DNA of 64,000 bases, taken from contig CAZAER010000024.1 in NCBI GenBank assembly GCA_964484195.1, positions 1-64,000 of the forward strand, in the 5' to 3' direction. The number at the start of each line of letters is the position of its first letter. The first letter of the stretch is position 1. The notes under the pieces were generated by a model. That model did not search any database. It had not been told where the DNA came from and worked only from the letters and a program-made list of their open reading frames with translations. Of this stretch, positions 26,565 to 36,465 are shown in pieces. This stretch comes from JALHOP01 sp964484195 (GTDB taxonomy: Bacteria > Myxococcota > XYA12-FULL-58-9 > JALHOP01). The translations under genes and the position numbers were made by a program.

Positions 26565-27617
26565 GTGAGAATCACCGTCGACAAGATCGCCTCGGTCACT
26601 CGCAATCTCGATCTCGGAAAGACCCTGACCCTCACCGACCGCATCGAGGTGCGGGCTGGCGCGGTCATCGCTGGGCGCGTGCTCAACCACAAGGGCGCCT
26701 ACAACACGCTCGAAGATCGCCACGGACGCATGAGCACGGTGCAGAGCGGCGACATCGTCATCGGCGCGCTCGGTCACCGCAACGCCCTGCACGGTTACGA
26801 AGGCGTGCTCCCGACCAAGGTGAACGTCGGCGACAAGCTGCAGATCCTGAACCTCGGCGGCGTCATCGGTCACTGCATCTCGTTCAATCCCGATGTCGGC
26901 CCGCCGTTCGACGTCGAAGTGCTCGGGCAAGTGCTCGTCTTCCCCGAGTTCAACTCGCGTGTCGGCCAGCCGGCGCACATCGGCATGAACGCCCTCGAAG
27001 GCGTTGCTGACGCGCCGATGGTCCCCGTCATCTACGTGGCCGGCACCTGTATGAACTCCGGCAAGACCGCGGCCGCCTGCACCCTGGTGCGCAGCCTGTC
27101 ACAGGCCGGCTATCGCGTCGGCGGCGGCAAGCTCACCGGCGTCTCGCTGCAAAAAGACATTCTCAACATGAAGGACTATGGCGCCGACATCGCCTACGAC
27201 TTCACCGACACCGGCGTGGTGTCCTCGGATGCCGCCACGAGTCAGCGGGCCGCGCGCATCGTCTTCTCCGAGCTCGCGGCCGAGGGCGCGCAGATCATCG
27301 TCGCCGAGACCGGTGACGGCATCATGGGCGACTACGGCGTTCAGTCCATTCTAGCGGACAAAGAGCTGATGAAGCGCGCCGCGGCCATCTTGCTGTGCGC
27401 GAACGACCCAGTCGGCTGCGCCGGCGGTGTGCGTGACATGAAAGAGCGCTACGGCCTGCAAGTCGACGTGGTCACCGGGCCAGCCACCGACAACAACGTC
27501 GGTGTGCGTTTCGTGCAGCGCGAGCTCGGCCTCCCCGCCTTGAACGCGCGCACCAACGCCCAAGCTCTGGGTGACTTCATCAAGGCGAAGCTCGTCGAGC
27601 GCGGAGCCTTGAAGTGA
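26565..27617 (+). CDS. P-loop NTPase of unknown function in the arginine operon
   Basis: About 350 residues. The N-terminal half (residues 1-140) is beta-rich, including RIEVRAGAVIAGRVLNHKG and MSTVQSGDIVIGALGHRNAL. From about residue 155 a P-loop domain follows: VAGTCMNSGKTAAACTLVR has the GT-x5-GKT spacing of dethiobiotin synthetase and MobB-type NTPases. Then come GGGKLTGVSLQKDILNMKDYG and an acidic strand QIIVAETGDGIMGDYG around residue 245. It shows some likeness to DUF1611-type proteins, without certainty. Its GTG start at 26565 is 11 nt after argB (a TTG overlapping the argB stop is another option), and its TGA overlaps argC (GTGA). It is therefore tightly embedded among arginine genes, but no known arginine enzyme has this fold, so no function is claimed. 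Confidence 0.85.
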   Translation: MRITVDKIASVTRNLDLGKTLTLTDRIEVRAGAVIAGRVLNHKGAYNTLEDRHGRMSTVQSGDIVIGALGHRNALHGYEGVLPTKVNVGDKLQILNLGGVIGHCISFNPDVGPPFDVEVLGQVLVFPEFNSRVGQPAHIGMNALEGVADAPMVPVIYVAGTCMNSGKTAAACTLVRSLSQAGYRVGGGKLTGVSLQKDILNMKDYGADIAYDFTDTGVVSSDAATSQRAARIVFSELAAEGAQIIVAETGDGIMGDYGVQSILADKELMKRAAAILLCANDPVGCAGGVRDMKERYGLQVDVVTGPATDNNVGVRFVQRELGLPALNARTNAQALGDFIKAKLVERGALK

Positions 27618-28651
27618 GCGAGCGCCGCATCGTCGTGCTCGGTGCCTCCGGGTACGGCGGCGGCGAGCTCTTGCGACTTCTCGCGCAGCACCCTGAGCGG
27701 CCGCTGGTGCGCGGGGTCTCACGCTCGTACGCCGGCAAGCCATTCCACGCGGTGCATCCGAACCTGCGCGGCGTGCTTCAGGGCACCTTCGACGCCAGCG
27801 TCGACTGGGCATGGCTATCCGAGAGCGACAAGCCGGTGCTCTTCTGCGCCATGCCGCACGGTGAGCTTTCTCAGCAGTACAAGTCGCTCGCGGCCTCCGC
27901 GCCGGGCGACACCTGGCGGCGCCTCACGCTCATCGACCTCTCGGCCGATTTTCGCATTCACGACGTCGAGCTCTATAAGCGCTTCTATAAGCTCGATCAT
28001 CCCTGCCCCGACGAGATCCCCGCGTTCACCTACGGCTTCTGCGAGTGGCAGCACGACTCCATCAAGGCCGCGAAGCGCATCGCCAATCCCGGGTGTTTCG
28101 CGACCGCGCTCCAGCTCGCCTTGCTCCCCTTGGCGAAGCAACAAATCGGTCTCATCGCGGTGAGCGGCGTCACCGGTTCGTCGGGCTCGGGGATGAAGCT
28201 CTCCGAGACCACGCACCACCCGACGCGGGCCCATGATTTTCGCGCTTACAAGGCGCTCGGTCATCAGCATCAGGCCGAAGCCATTCAGCTCATGCTGGCG
28301 CTGGGCGTCGACGGTGATCTCGCATTCGTGCCGCACTCTGCGCCAATCGTGCGCGGCATCTTCCTCACCATGCAGGTGAGCGGCGTCTCCGACGTGCGCG
28401 GCAAGTTCGAGAAGGCCTACGCCGGTGCTCCGTTCGTGCGCCTGGTCGAGGAATCACCGCGACTCGCGAGTGTCGTCGGCAGCAACTTCGTCGACATCGG
28501 CATCGCCTCGCAGGGCAAGGTGACCGCGATCATGGTCGCCCTCGATAACCTGGTGAAGGGCATGGCCGGCCAGGCGATTCAGAACATGAACCTCGCTACC
28601 GGTCTCGACGAGCGTGCCGGGCTCTGGTCCGCTGCGGCGTACCCGGCCTAA
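27614..28651 (+). CDS. argC: N-acetyl-gamma-glutamyl-phosphate reductase
   Basis: Reduces the acyl-glutamyl phosphate made by ArgB to the semialdehyde with NADPH. The Rossmann motif VVLGASGYGGGELLRLLA starts the protein; the catalytic cysteine is in ANPGCFATALQLAL; VSGVTGSSGSGMKLSE and AFVPHSAPIVRGIF match the family. Length 345 is usual. The GTG start overlaps the preceding TGA. A conserved His in YKALGHQHQAEAI follows the pattern of the acetylornithine-carbamoyltransferase pathway operons, though the acyl group cannot be read from it. Confidence 0.94.
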   Translation: MSERRIVVLGASGYGGGELLRLLAQHPERPLVRGVSRSYAGKPFHAVHPNLRGVLQGTFDASVDWAWLSESDKPVLFCAMPHGELSQQYKSLAASAPGDTWRRLTLIDLSADFRIHDVELYKRFYKLDHPCPDEIPAFTYGFCEWQHDSIKAAKRIANPGCFATALQLALLPLAKQQIGLIAVSGVTGSSGSGMKLSETTHHPTRAHDFRAYKALGHQHQAEAIQLMLALGVDGDLAFVPHSAPIVRGIFLTMQVSGVSDVRGKFEKAYAGAPFVRLVEESPRLASVVGSNFVDIGIASQGKVTAIMVALDNLVKGMAGQAIQNMNLATGLDERAGLWSAAAYPA

Positions 28652-28688
28652 TCGAGCTGCGGCCGGAGGAGCTCTTGCTCCTCGGGTT

Positions 28689-29381
28689 TCACCCGCCGTG
28701 CGCCGCGCGGGCGCGCAGGAAGCAGCGCCGCACGAACGTCTGCAGAAGCGGTCTGTCGTCGGCGGGAACGTTCTCCACGCATGCCGCAATGTTCACGTGC
28801 TCGTTTGCGATGCGCGCGGATGGCCGGAGCGTTCCGTCTTCGAAGAGCAGCGAAAACAAGCGCTCGATGTTCGGGCTGGCCTCGTTGGTCACGGCCGCGC
28901 GCTGCTCGAGGTCGTCGAGCCAAGCGGTGCGGTGCATGAGGAGGGACAAGCCTGCGCGACAGCGTTTCGCGCTCTCCGCCAGAATCGCATGCTCCACCGG
29001 GGTCAGCGGCTGATTCGACACCGGCTCGAACGGCGCGATGGCTTTGATCGAGCGGCGAACGCGCACCTGAACGATGAGATCAGCGAAGAGCGCTGCCACG
29101 CAGCCGCCGAGTCCCAGCGCCCAACCGAACAGCGTCGAGTCGAGCATCAACGCGATGCCGAAGCCCACGAGCACGCTCCCCAGGGGCGCGATCACGAGCA
29201 AGTCCTCGAGGTGGGCGATGCTGTCGCTTCCTGTCGTGTACGCATACGCCAAGCGCAGCAGCGCTCGGTCGGGGTTCGCCTGGTTTCTGGGCGCTATCTC
29301 CTCGACACCGTTGATCCATAGGGGCCGCCGGAGAACCTGGACCCAACCGCCAGCACGCGCTGCAGACGTCGTGGAATTCAT
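28689..29381 (-). CDS. Membrane protein of an unknown family (paralogue A)
   Basis: A 230-residue protein. Two adjacent hydrophobic segments (LLVIAPLGSVLVGFGIALML and FGWALGLGGCVAALFADLIV) lie near residues 60-105, followed by a soluble helical domain of about 120 residues. That domain contains LSLLMHRTAWLDDLEQRA and TNEASPNIERLFSLLFEDG. It is clearly related to the next gene upstream, which has MSVIMEGTQWLRDLEAQA and ENEASANIRRLFTLLFDDD. Its ATG overlaps that gene's TGA (ATGA). It converges with argC (38-nt gap). A 235-residue frame on the other strand across this region is a shadow. Function unknown. Confidence 0.75.
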   Translation of the reverse strand: MNSTTSAARAGGWVQVLRRPLWINGVEEIAPRNQANPDRALLRLAYAYTTGSDSIAHLEDLLVIAPLGSVLVGFGIALMLDSTLFGWALGLGGCVAALFADLIVQVRVRRSIKAIAPFEPVSNQPLTPVEHAILAESAKRCRAGLSLLMHRTAWLDDLEQRAAVTNEASPNIERLFSLLFEDGTLRPSARIANEHVNIAACVENVPADDRPLLQTFVRRCFLRARAAHGG

Positions 29382-29800
29382 GGCTGCTCACGCGCCGCAC
29401 GGAGCGCCGAGGCGCTCGCGACCGTGTTGTCGACGAAGTCCGCCAGGAACTGCCGGTCTTCGAGCGGGACGAGCTCCAAGCAGACGGCAATCTCGTCGAA
29501 CCCGAAGGCAACGAGCTCGGACGGGATCAGCGAGTCGTCGTCGAATAGCAACGTGAACAGGCGTCGGATGTTGGCGCTCGCCTCGTTCTCGAAGACTGCC
29601 TGAGCTTCGAGGTCGCGAAGCCACTGCGTGCCTTCCATGATGACGCTCATCGCCGGCGCCACGCGCCGGGCAAACTCCGCCCAGACCGCTTTGCGGACCG
29701 GTGTCATCGGCCCGAGGTCGTGGCCGGCGAAAGGATCCGGTGCTGGTGTACTGCGTTGAGAGACGAAGATCGGGCCAGCGAATGTCGTTGTGCTTGTCAT
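29378..29800 (-). CDS. Soluble protein of an unknown family (paralogue B)
   Basis: A 140-residue protein consisting mainly of the helical domain shared with paralogue A (WLRDLEAQAVFENEASANIR and FDEIAVCLELVPLEDRQFL). It lacks the two membrane segments. The start at ATG 29800 is chosen because longer readings enter the region after glgE and its hairpin. The two paralogues are translationally coupled, suggesting a membrane-bound and a soluble partner. No family recognised; the shared domain is aliphatic and Leu-rich with a conserved NEASxNIxRLFxLLFxD string. Confidence 0.75.
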   Translation of the reverse strand: MTSTTTFAGPIFVSQRSTPAPDPFAGHDLGPMTPVRKAVWAEFARRVAPAMSVIMEGTQWLRDLEAQAVFENEASANIRRLFTLLFDDDSLIPSELVAFGFDEIAVCLELVPLEDRQFLADFVDNTVASASALRAAREQP

Positions 29801-29860
29801 GCACAAAGTATCGCGGGCTGTGTGCCGCGCGTTGCAGGCATGCGCTCTGACCCGTGGCCA

Positions 29861-29877
29861 GGGACGGATTCCGTCCC
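29861..29877 (-). terminator. Hairpin after glgE
   Basis: A perfect 7-bp stem, GGGACGG (29861-29867) with CCGTCCC (29871-29877), around a 3-nt loop, 19 nt past the glgE stop. It lacks a T-tract on the minus strand, so it may be a pause or RNA-stability element rather than a true intrinsic terminator. Confidence 0.4.
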
Positions 29878-29895
29878 CCCCTGGATTCGTCCACT

Positions 29896-31827
<1,932 letters not shown>

Positions 31828-31860
31828 GGCGCAAACAATAATCGCCGAAGGGGCTCTAGG

Positions 31861-32871
31861 CTACTTTGGCGACTCACCTTTGAGCTGCACCGCGGCCGCC
31901 TCGGGCGCGACGGGATTGATGTGCGCCCCGCTACCCCACTCGAGGCCTGCGAGCTCCGCGAGCCGTGGCGCTATTTCGAAGTGCCAGTGGAACGGCGCCT
32001 TGGGGTCATCGGGACCCGGGCGTGAGGTGTGCATGATGGCGTTGAACGGAACGTTTCCGAGCTGGGTGGTGAGACGCTCGAAGATGTCGCGCAGATGCTC
32101 GGCGAATCGCCTGCGGTCGCCCGCGGGCACGCTCAGAAACGTCGAGCGATGGGCGCGCGGCACGATCCACAGCTCGTACGGTAGGCGCGACGCGAAAGGC
32201 GCGATGGTCACATAGGTGCTGTCTTGCGCGACGATACGGACGTCTTCCGCCACCTCGCTGTGCAAGATGTCGCAGACCATGCAGGTCTGTTTGGCCTTGT
32301 AGTGAGCGCGCAGGGCCGTGAGCATGCGGTCGCTCACGGGAGCGCTCACTGGCGCCGACACGATCTGCATGTGCGGATGCTCGCGTGACGCCCCTGCAGC
32401 CGGGCCATGATTCATGAAGAGGGCGACGTGCTGCGTGTTGGGGTCGCGCCAGAGCTCGTGCATGCGATGCTGGCAGACCGCGAACACGGTGTTCCAATGG
32501 TCGACCGAGAGCTGGGCACACGTGCGGTCGTGCTCCGGGCTCAGGATGACCAGCTCGTGCACGCCCATTGCGGGGACGCGCTCGAACAAACCCCCGGTTT
32601 CGATCGGCCGCTCGGGCAGGTCGTTCTGCACCGCGGGGTACTTGTTGGGGATGACGCGCACCGACCAACCCGGGTGGTTCGCGGGGTCATCGTTGGGCCG
32701 GACCGCCATGACCTCTTCGGGCGTCAGCCGCTCGTTGCCCGGACAGAACGGGCACGCCTTGCCGCGCTCCGTGGTGTGCGCCGGCCGCGAGAAGTCGCTC
32801 GGACGCTTACCGCGCGAATGCGCGATGATTGTCCAGTGGCCTCGCAGGGGGTCGCGGCGAATCTCGGACAT
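31861..32871 (-). CDS. galT: Galactose-1-phosphate uridylyltransferase
   Basis: Exchanges UMP between UDP-glucose and galactose 1-phosphate. The zinc-type motif CPFCPGNE, the N-terminal RRDPLRGHWTIIA, and the HxHxQ active site in ASREHPHMQIVSAP are visible, along with FHWHFEIAPRLA near the C-terminus. The ATG at 32871 (MSEIRRDPL) gives 336 residues, matching the compact actinobacterial/deltaproteobacterial form. It lies upstream of glgE on the same strand, placing galactose entry beside glucan synthesis. Divergent from the plus-strand gene at 33010. Confidence 0.92.
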   Translation of the reverse strand: MSEIRRDPLRGHWTIIAHSRGKRPSDFSRPAHTTERGKACPFCPGNERLTPEEVMAVRPNDDPANHPGWSVRVIPNKYPAVQNDLPERPIETGGLFERVPAMGVHELVILSPEHDRTCAQLSVDHWNTVFAVCQHRMHELWRDPNTQHVALFMNHGPAAGASREHPHMQIVSAPVSAPVSDRMLTALRAHYKAKQTCMVCDILHSEVAEDVRIVAQDSTYVTIAPFASRLPYELWIVPRAHRSTFLSVPAGDRRRFAEHLRDIFERLTTQLGNVPFNAIMHTSRPGPDDPKAPFHWHFEIAPRLAELAGLEWGSGAHINPVAPEAAAVQLKGESPK

Positions 32872-33009
32872 GAGCAGCCGTAAGACGTAGACGAGATCCA
32901 AGAGCCGCACAATTGACGGCGACAGACCGTCCGCTCGTTGCGCCAGGACTTCATCCAGCCTCCTGTCACCTTTGCGGCACGACCCGCCAACCCTGCCGAG
33001 AACTGGGCC

Positions 33010-33558
33010 ATGCTGTCGAAAGTGCGCTCCATCGTCGCTGCCGCGTCAGCAAAGGTTGGCGAGGGCTACGTTGCCGCAAAGACGCAAGCGGCCAAGAAGT
33101 CCCAGCAGGCGGTGGTCGTGTCGCGCTTCGTCTTCACGCAAGCGCGCGACATGACGAGGGAAGATGCCCAACAGGCGGTGGTCAGCTTTGCCTCGGGCGC
33201 GGTCCTCGGGGACTTCTCGAAAGACCCGAGCGTTGCCGCCCACGCCGGTCGGGTAGTCGGCAATATCGTGCCGGTGGTCGGCACCGCCGCGGCCGTCCGC
33301 GACGGCGTCGCCGCAGCCCATCGCTTGAGCCAAGGCGAATCCAAGGCGGCGATCGATCTCACGCTCACCGTGCTCAGCTTCGTGCCAGGCGCGCGTCTTG
33401 CAACCACCGCCATTCGTGGAGCCCAAAACGCCATGGACAGCGCCGCAAAGCTCCAAGGCCTCGCCAACGCGGTCGAACAAAAGGCTATCGCGGACGGATC
33501 GAAGAAGAAGGTGGACGACGACGGTCAGCTCTCGCTGCCGTTCGACGAGCCAAGGTAA
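33010..33558 (+). CDS. Protein of unknown function with Gly/Ala-rich hydrophobic core
   Basis: About 182 residues. The start (MLSKVRSIVAAASAKVGEGY) is helical and basic; the centre (GRVVGNIVPVVGTAAAVRDG and LTLTVLSFVPGARLATTAI) has two Gly/Ala-rich amphipathic or membrane-inserting segments reminiscent of colicin-like or pre-toxin helices, without firm homology. The C-terminus is acidic (DDDGQLSLPFDEPR). A TTG start at 32938 is possible. An antisense open frame covers much of it, but amino-acid make-up favours the plus strand. Convergent with nuoK with a shared hairpin. Confidence 0.55.
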   Translation: MLSKVRSIVAAASAKVGEGYVAAKTQAAKKSQQAVVVSRFVFTQARDMTREDAQQAVVSFASGAVLGDFSKDPSVAAHAGRVVGNIVPVVGTAAAVRDGVAAAHRLSQGESKAAIDLTLTVLSFVPGARLATTAIRGAQNAMDSAAKLQGLANAVEQKAIADGSKKKVDDDGQLSLPFDEPR

Positions 33559-33578
33559 ACCGGTGACAGTTACCGTTT
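33557..33578. terminator. Convergent terminator-like hairpin
   Basis: AAAC-c-GGT (33557-33564) can pair with ACCGTTT (33572-33578) with a one-base bulge and a 7-nt loop. It lies exactly where the plus-strand gene and nuoK converge and overlaps both stop codons, suggesting a bidirectional terminator. T-rich flanks exist on the plus side. Confidence 0.4.
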
Positions 33579-33894
33579 AAGTTTCGTCGCGGAGCGCATC
33601 CAGCTCGTCGACTTCGATGGTCTGACGGGTGCGGAAGACGCCGATGATGATGGCAAGCCCGACCGCGGCTTCGGCGGCGGCGATGGCCATGACGAAGAAG
33701 GCGATGACGTGGCCGGCGGGGTCGCCATACTGCTTGGCGTAGGCGATGAAGACGAGGTTTGCGGCATTGAGCATGAGCTCGATGCTCATGAGCAGCGTCA
33801 GGGCGTTGCGGCGGATGATGGCGCCGGCGGTGCCGATGCCGAAGAGCAAGGCTCCCAGCATGACGAAGTGAGCGGGCAAAAGCTGGAAGCTCAT
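33577..33894 (-). CDS. nuoK: NADH-quinone oxidoreductase subunit K
   Basis: A 105-residue integral membrane subunit of complex I, related to MrpC. Three transmembrane helices (FVMLGALLFGIGTAGAII; LLMSIELMLNAANLVFIAY with the conserved Glu of the proton path; VIAFFVMAIAAAEAAVGLAI with a second Glu) are visible. It overlaps nuoJ (ATGA) and is the last gene of this nuo block. Confidence 0.95.
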   Translation of the reverse strand: MSFQLLPAHFVMLGALLFGIGTAGAIIRRNALTLLMSIELMLNAANLVFIAYAKQYGDPAGHVIAFFVMAIAAAEAAVGLAIIIGVFRTRQTIEVDELDALRDET

Positions 33895-34385
33895 TGCAGC
33901 CTCTTCAAGCCCAAGACCACCGGGCCGACGATGGCGACCAGCAGCAAGACGCCGATGGCCTCGAAAGCGAACAGGTACTGCGACAGCATCAGCTCACCTA
34001 CCACCTTGACGGTGGCAACCACGGGCTTGCCGACGCCGGCAGGTACGCCATAACGGAAGGCGCCCTCGGCGATCCGTGCCGCAAAGTACAAAGCGGCCAA
34101 GCCGCCCAAGATCTTCGAAATCGAGAAGTAGATGGGCCGTGACGCGCCCGGCTGCAGGTTCAGCAGCATGATGACGAACACGAACAACACGAGAATCGCG
34201 CCCGCGTACACCAGCACCTGCATGGCCGCGACGAACGACGCATCCAGTAGCACGAACAAGACCGACAAGAAGACGAGCGCGACGATGAGCGACAGCGCAC
34301 CCTTCAGCGGGGTCCGCGCCAAAATGGTCGCGCCGGCGGCGACCAAGAGCCCTGCGGCGGCGATCACGAAAACAGCGATATCCAT
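33891..34385 (-). CDS. nuoJ: NADH-quinone oxidoreductase subunit J
   Basis: A 164-residue membrane subunit with five hydrophobic helices, including ALSLIVALVFLSVLFVLLD and MQVLVYAGAILVLFVFVIML, where VYAGAI is the family's most conserved block near TM3. The ATG at 34385 shares one base with the nuoF TAA. It continues directly into nuoK, as is usual for J and K. Confidence 0.93.
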   Translation of the reverse strand: MDIAVFVIAAAGLLVAAGATILARTPLKGALSLIVALVFLSVLFVLLDASFVAAMQVLVYAGAILVLFVFVIMLLNLQPGASRPIYFSISKILGGLAALYFAARIAEGAFRYGVPAGVGKPVVATVKVVGELMLSQYLFAFEAIGVLLLVAIVGPVVLGLKRLQ

Positions 34386-35788
34386 TACGAGGCTCGCTCC
34401 GCGGTGGCGTCTTCCCAGAAATTGTACGGCGTCGGCTCGACCGCATAGTCGCCGAAGCTGCACTTGTGATTGCGAACGTGGTCCATGAACTCGTCGCGGT
34501 ACTTGTCGAAGAAGCTCTTGACCGGCATGGCGATGGAGTCCGCGAGCACGCAGATGGTCATGCCCATCATGTAGTCGGTAGCGGACATGAGCTTCGCAAT
34601 GTCGGCGTCGGTGCCCTGCCCGTGCTCGAGCTTGTGCAGGATCTTGGCGACCCAGCCGGTGCCTTCACGGCACGGCGTGCACTGACCGCACGACTCGTGG
34701 GCGTAGAAGTTTCCGAGCGTGAGCAGCGAGCGCACCATGCAGGTCTGGTCGTCGAAGACCATCATGCCGGCGCTGCCGAACATCGAGCCCGCCTTCTTCA
34801 CGTTGTCGAAGTCGAGCGGCGTGTCGGTCTCGAGCGGCCACATGTGCTCGGGCGTGCCCTCGGGAGCCAGCGCCTTGCACGGCTGCGGCTTGAGCACCGG
34901 CGTCGAGCTGCCGCCCGGCTGGATGCCCTTGAGCTTGCGGCCTTTCCAAACGCCGCCACAGAGCTCGAGGAACTTGTTGGCGGGATAGCCGTTCGGGATC
35001 TCGTAGATGCCGGGACGCTCGACGTGTCCGCTGACGCACATGAGCTTGGGACCGCCGTTGCCGGGCGAGCCCTGCTTCAAGAACCAGTCGAGGCCGCGCC
35101 AGAAGATGAGCGGCACACAGGCGACGGTCTCGACGTTGTTCACCGACGTCGGGCCCGCGAACGCGCCCTTCACCGCCGGGAACGGTGGCTTCAATCGCGG
35201 ACGACCGATCTTGCCCTCGAGCGATTCGAGCAGCGCGGTCTCTTCGCCGCAGATGTAAGCGCCGGCGCCACGGTGCACGACGCAATCGATGCGGTAGCCC
35301 GAGCCCATCGACGAGTCGCCGAAGATGCCCTTCTCGTAGGCTTCCTTCACCGCATGCTCGATGCGCCGGTACGGCAGACCGAACTCACCACGGATGTAGA
35401 TGTAGATGTTGTTCGCGCCGATGGCCTTGGCGCCGATGGCGCAGCCCTCGAGGAGCAAGTGCGGATCGCGCGACAGGATGTAGCGATCTTTGTAGGTGCC
35501 GGGCTCCGACTCGTCGGCGTTGATGACGAGATACTTCGGAACCTTCGACTCCTTGGGCACGAAGCCCCACTTCATACCGGTGGGGAAGCCCGCACCGCCG
35601 CGGCCGCGCAGGTTCGACTTCTTCACCTGGTCGATGATCTCGTCGGGCTGCATCGCAAGGCACTTACGCAGCGCCTCGTATCCGCCATCGCGGGCATAGC
35701 CGGCGTAAGTCCAGCCATCGGAGACGAACCAGCGCTTCGACAGAGTCTGCTCGAAGCCTTTCGGAGCCCAATCGGCAGCGTTCGTCAT
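34385..35788 (-). CDS. nuoF: NADH-quinone oxidoreductase subunit F (NADH/FMN, 4Fe-4S)
   Basis: The NADH-oxidising subunit, 467 residues. The FMN/NADH site GRGGAGFPTGMKW, the ADP-binding ADESEPGTYKDR, and the N3 cluster ligands in HESCGQCTPCREGTGW with a later cysteine are visible. An extra C-terminal segment of about 30 residues follows (VRNHKCSFGDYAVEPTPYNF). It overlaps nuoE by 4 nt. Electrons pass from here through NuoE and the missing NuoG to the membrane arm. Confidence 0.96.
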   Translation of the reverse strand: MTNAADWAPKGFEQTLSKRWFVSDGWTYAGYARDGGYEALRKCLAMQPDEIIDQVKKSNLRGRGGAGFPTGMKWGFVPKESKVPKYLVINADESEPGTYKDRYILSRDPHLLLEGCAIGAKAIGANNIYIYIRGEFGLPYRRIEHAVKEAYEKGIFGDSSMGSGYRIDCVVHRGAGAYICGEETALLESLEGKIGRPRLKPPFPAVKGAFAGPTSVNNVETVACVPLIFWRGLDWFLKQGSPGNGGPKLMCVSGHVERPGIYEIPNGYPANKFLELCGGVWKGRKLKGIQPGGSSTPVLKPQPCKALAPEGTPEHMWPLETDTPLDFDNVKKAGSMFGSAGMMVFDDQTCMVRSLLTLGNFYAHESCGQCTPCREGTGWVAKILHKLEHGQGTDADIAKLMSATDYMMGMTICVLADSIAMPVKSFFDKYRDEFMDHVRNHKCSFGDYAVEPTPYNFWEDATAERAS

Positions 35789-36285
35789 GACAGACCGCCC
35801 AGGAATTTCTCGAGCTTCTCGGTGGTGAGATTCTCGACGAAGGTTTCGTTGCCGGGCTTACCGCCGTCGCCGGGCTGGCCGTACCAGAGCATCGGCGCGG
35901 TGCCGCAAGCAGCGAGGCACTCTTCGTGCTCGAGCGTGACGCGACCGTCGGGCGTGGTCTCGCCGCACTTGATGCCGAGGACCTTCTCGGCATGCGCGAT
36001 GACCTTGTCGGCGCCACGCAACTGGCAGGCGAGATTGCGGCAGATCTTCACCACATGCCGCCCGACCTTGTGGTCGTGGAACATGGTGTAAAAGGTCACG
36101 ACCTCGTGCACGCGCGCCGGCGGCACGTCGAGCACCTCGGCGACGTCGAGCTCTGCCTCTTGGGGCAGGTGGCCGATCTGCTTCTGAGCAAGATGCAGAG
36201 CCGGAAGAGTGCAAGCGAGCTTGGTCGGGTAGCGCTTCTTGAGCGCCTCGATAGCGTCGACGGTTTCTTTGGAGAGGACGCGCAT
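35785..36285 (-). CDS. nuoE: NADH-quinone oxidoreductase subunit E (2Fe-2S)
   Basis: A 166-residue thioredoxin-like ferredoxin. 2Fe-2S ligands occur as Cys pairs in VKICRNLACQLRG and LEHEECLAACGTAPM, in the usual two-pair arrangement. The helical N-terminal part (CTLPALHLAQKQIGHLP) and the VHEVVTFYTMFH block match NuoE. It is the first gene behind a TTGACA promoter (36312-36340) with GGGAG before the ATG. It is followed by nuoF, J and K only. Confidence 0.95.
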   Translation of the reverse strand: MRVLSKETVDAIEALKKRYPTKLACTLPALHLAQKQIGHLPQEAELDVAEVLDVPPARVHEVVTFYTMFHDHKVGRHVVKICRNLACQLRGADKVIAHAEKVLGIKCGETTPDGRVTLEHEECLAACGTAPMLWYGQPGDGGKPGNETFVENLTTEKLEKFLGGLS

Positions 36286-36311
36286 CCGAACTCCCTTGCG
36301 AGCGCGGGGGT

Positions 36312-36340
36312 TTATTACGAGCGCGAAGGCCCAGTGTCAA
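36312..36340 (-). promoter_or_regulatory. Promoter for nuoEFJK
   Basis: TTGACA (36335-36340) is separated by 17 nt from TAATAA (36312-36317). This would start transcription near 36304, about 20 nt before the nuoE ATG. The -35 is perfect and the -10 matches half. Confidence 0.5.
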
Positions 36341-36465
36341 CGACGGCAGAAGCCATAAAGGCCCAGAACCACCGGGAAGACACATTGGCGTCGATCTTCG
36401 CGACACAATCGCCCACGGCCACCGATAACCGAGGACGAAGACCTGGACAATTTGGGGATTTCGTC

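Noticed and set aside
28614..29321. 235-codon plus-strand frame after argC
   Set aside because: The minus strand encodes membrane segments and a domain shared with its neighbour, which the plus frame lacks.
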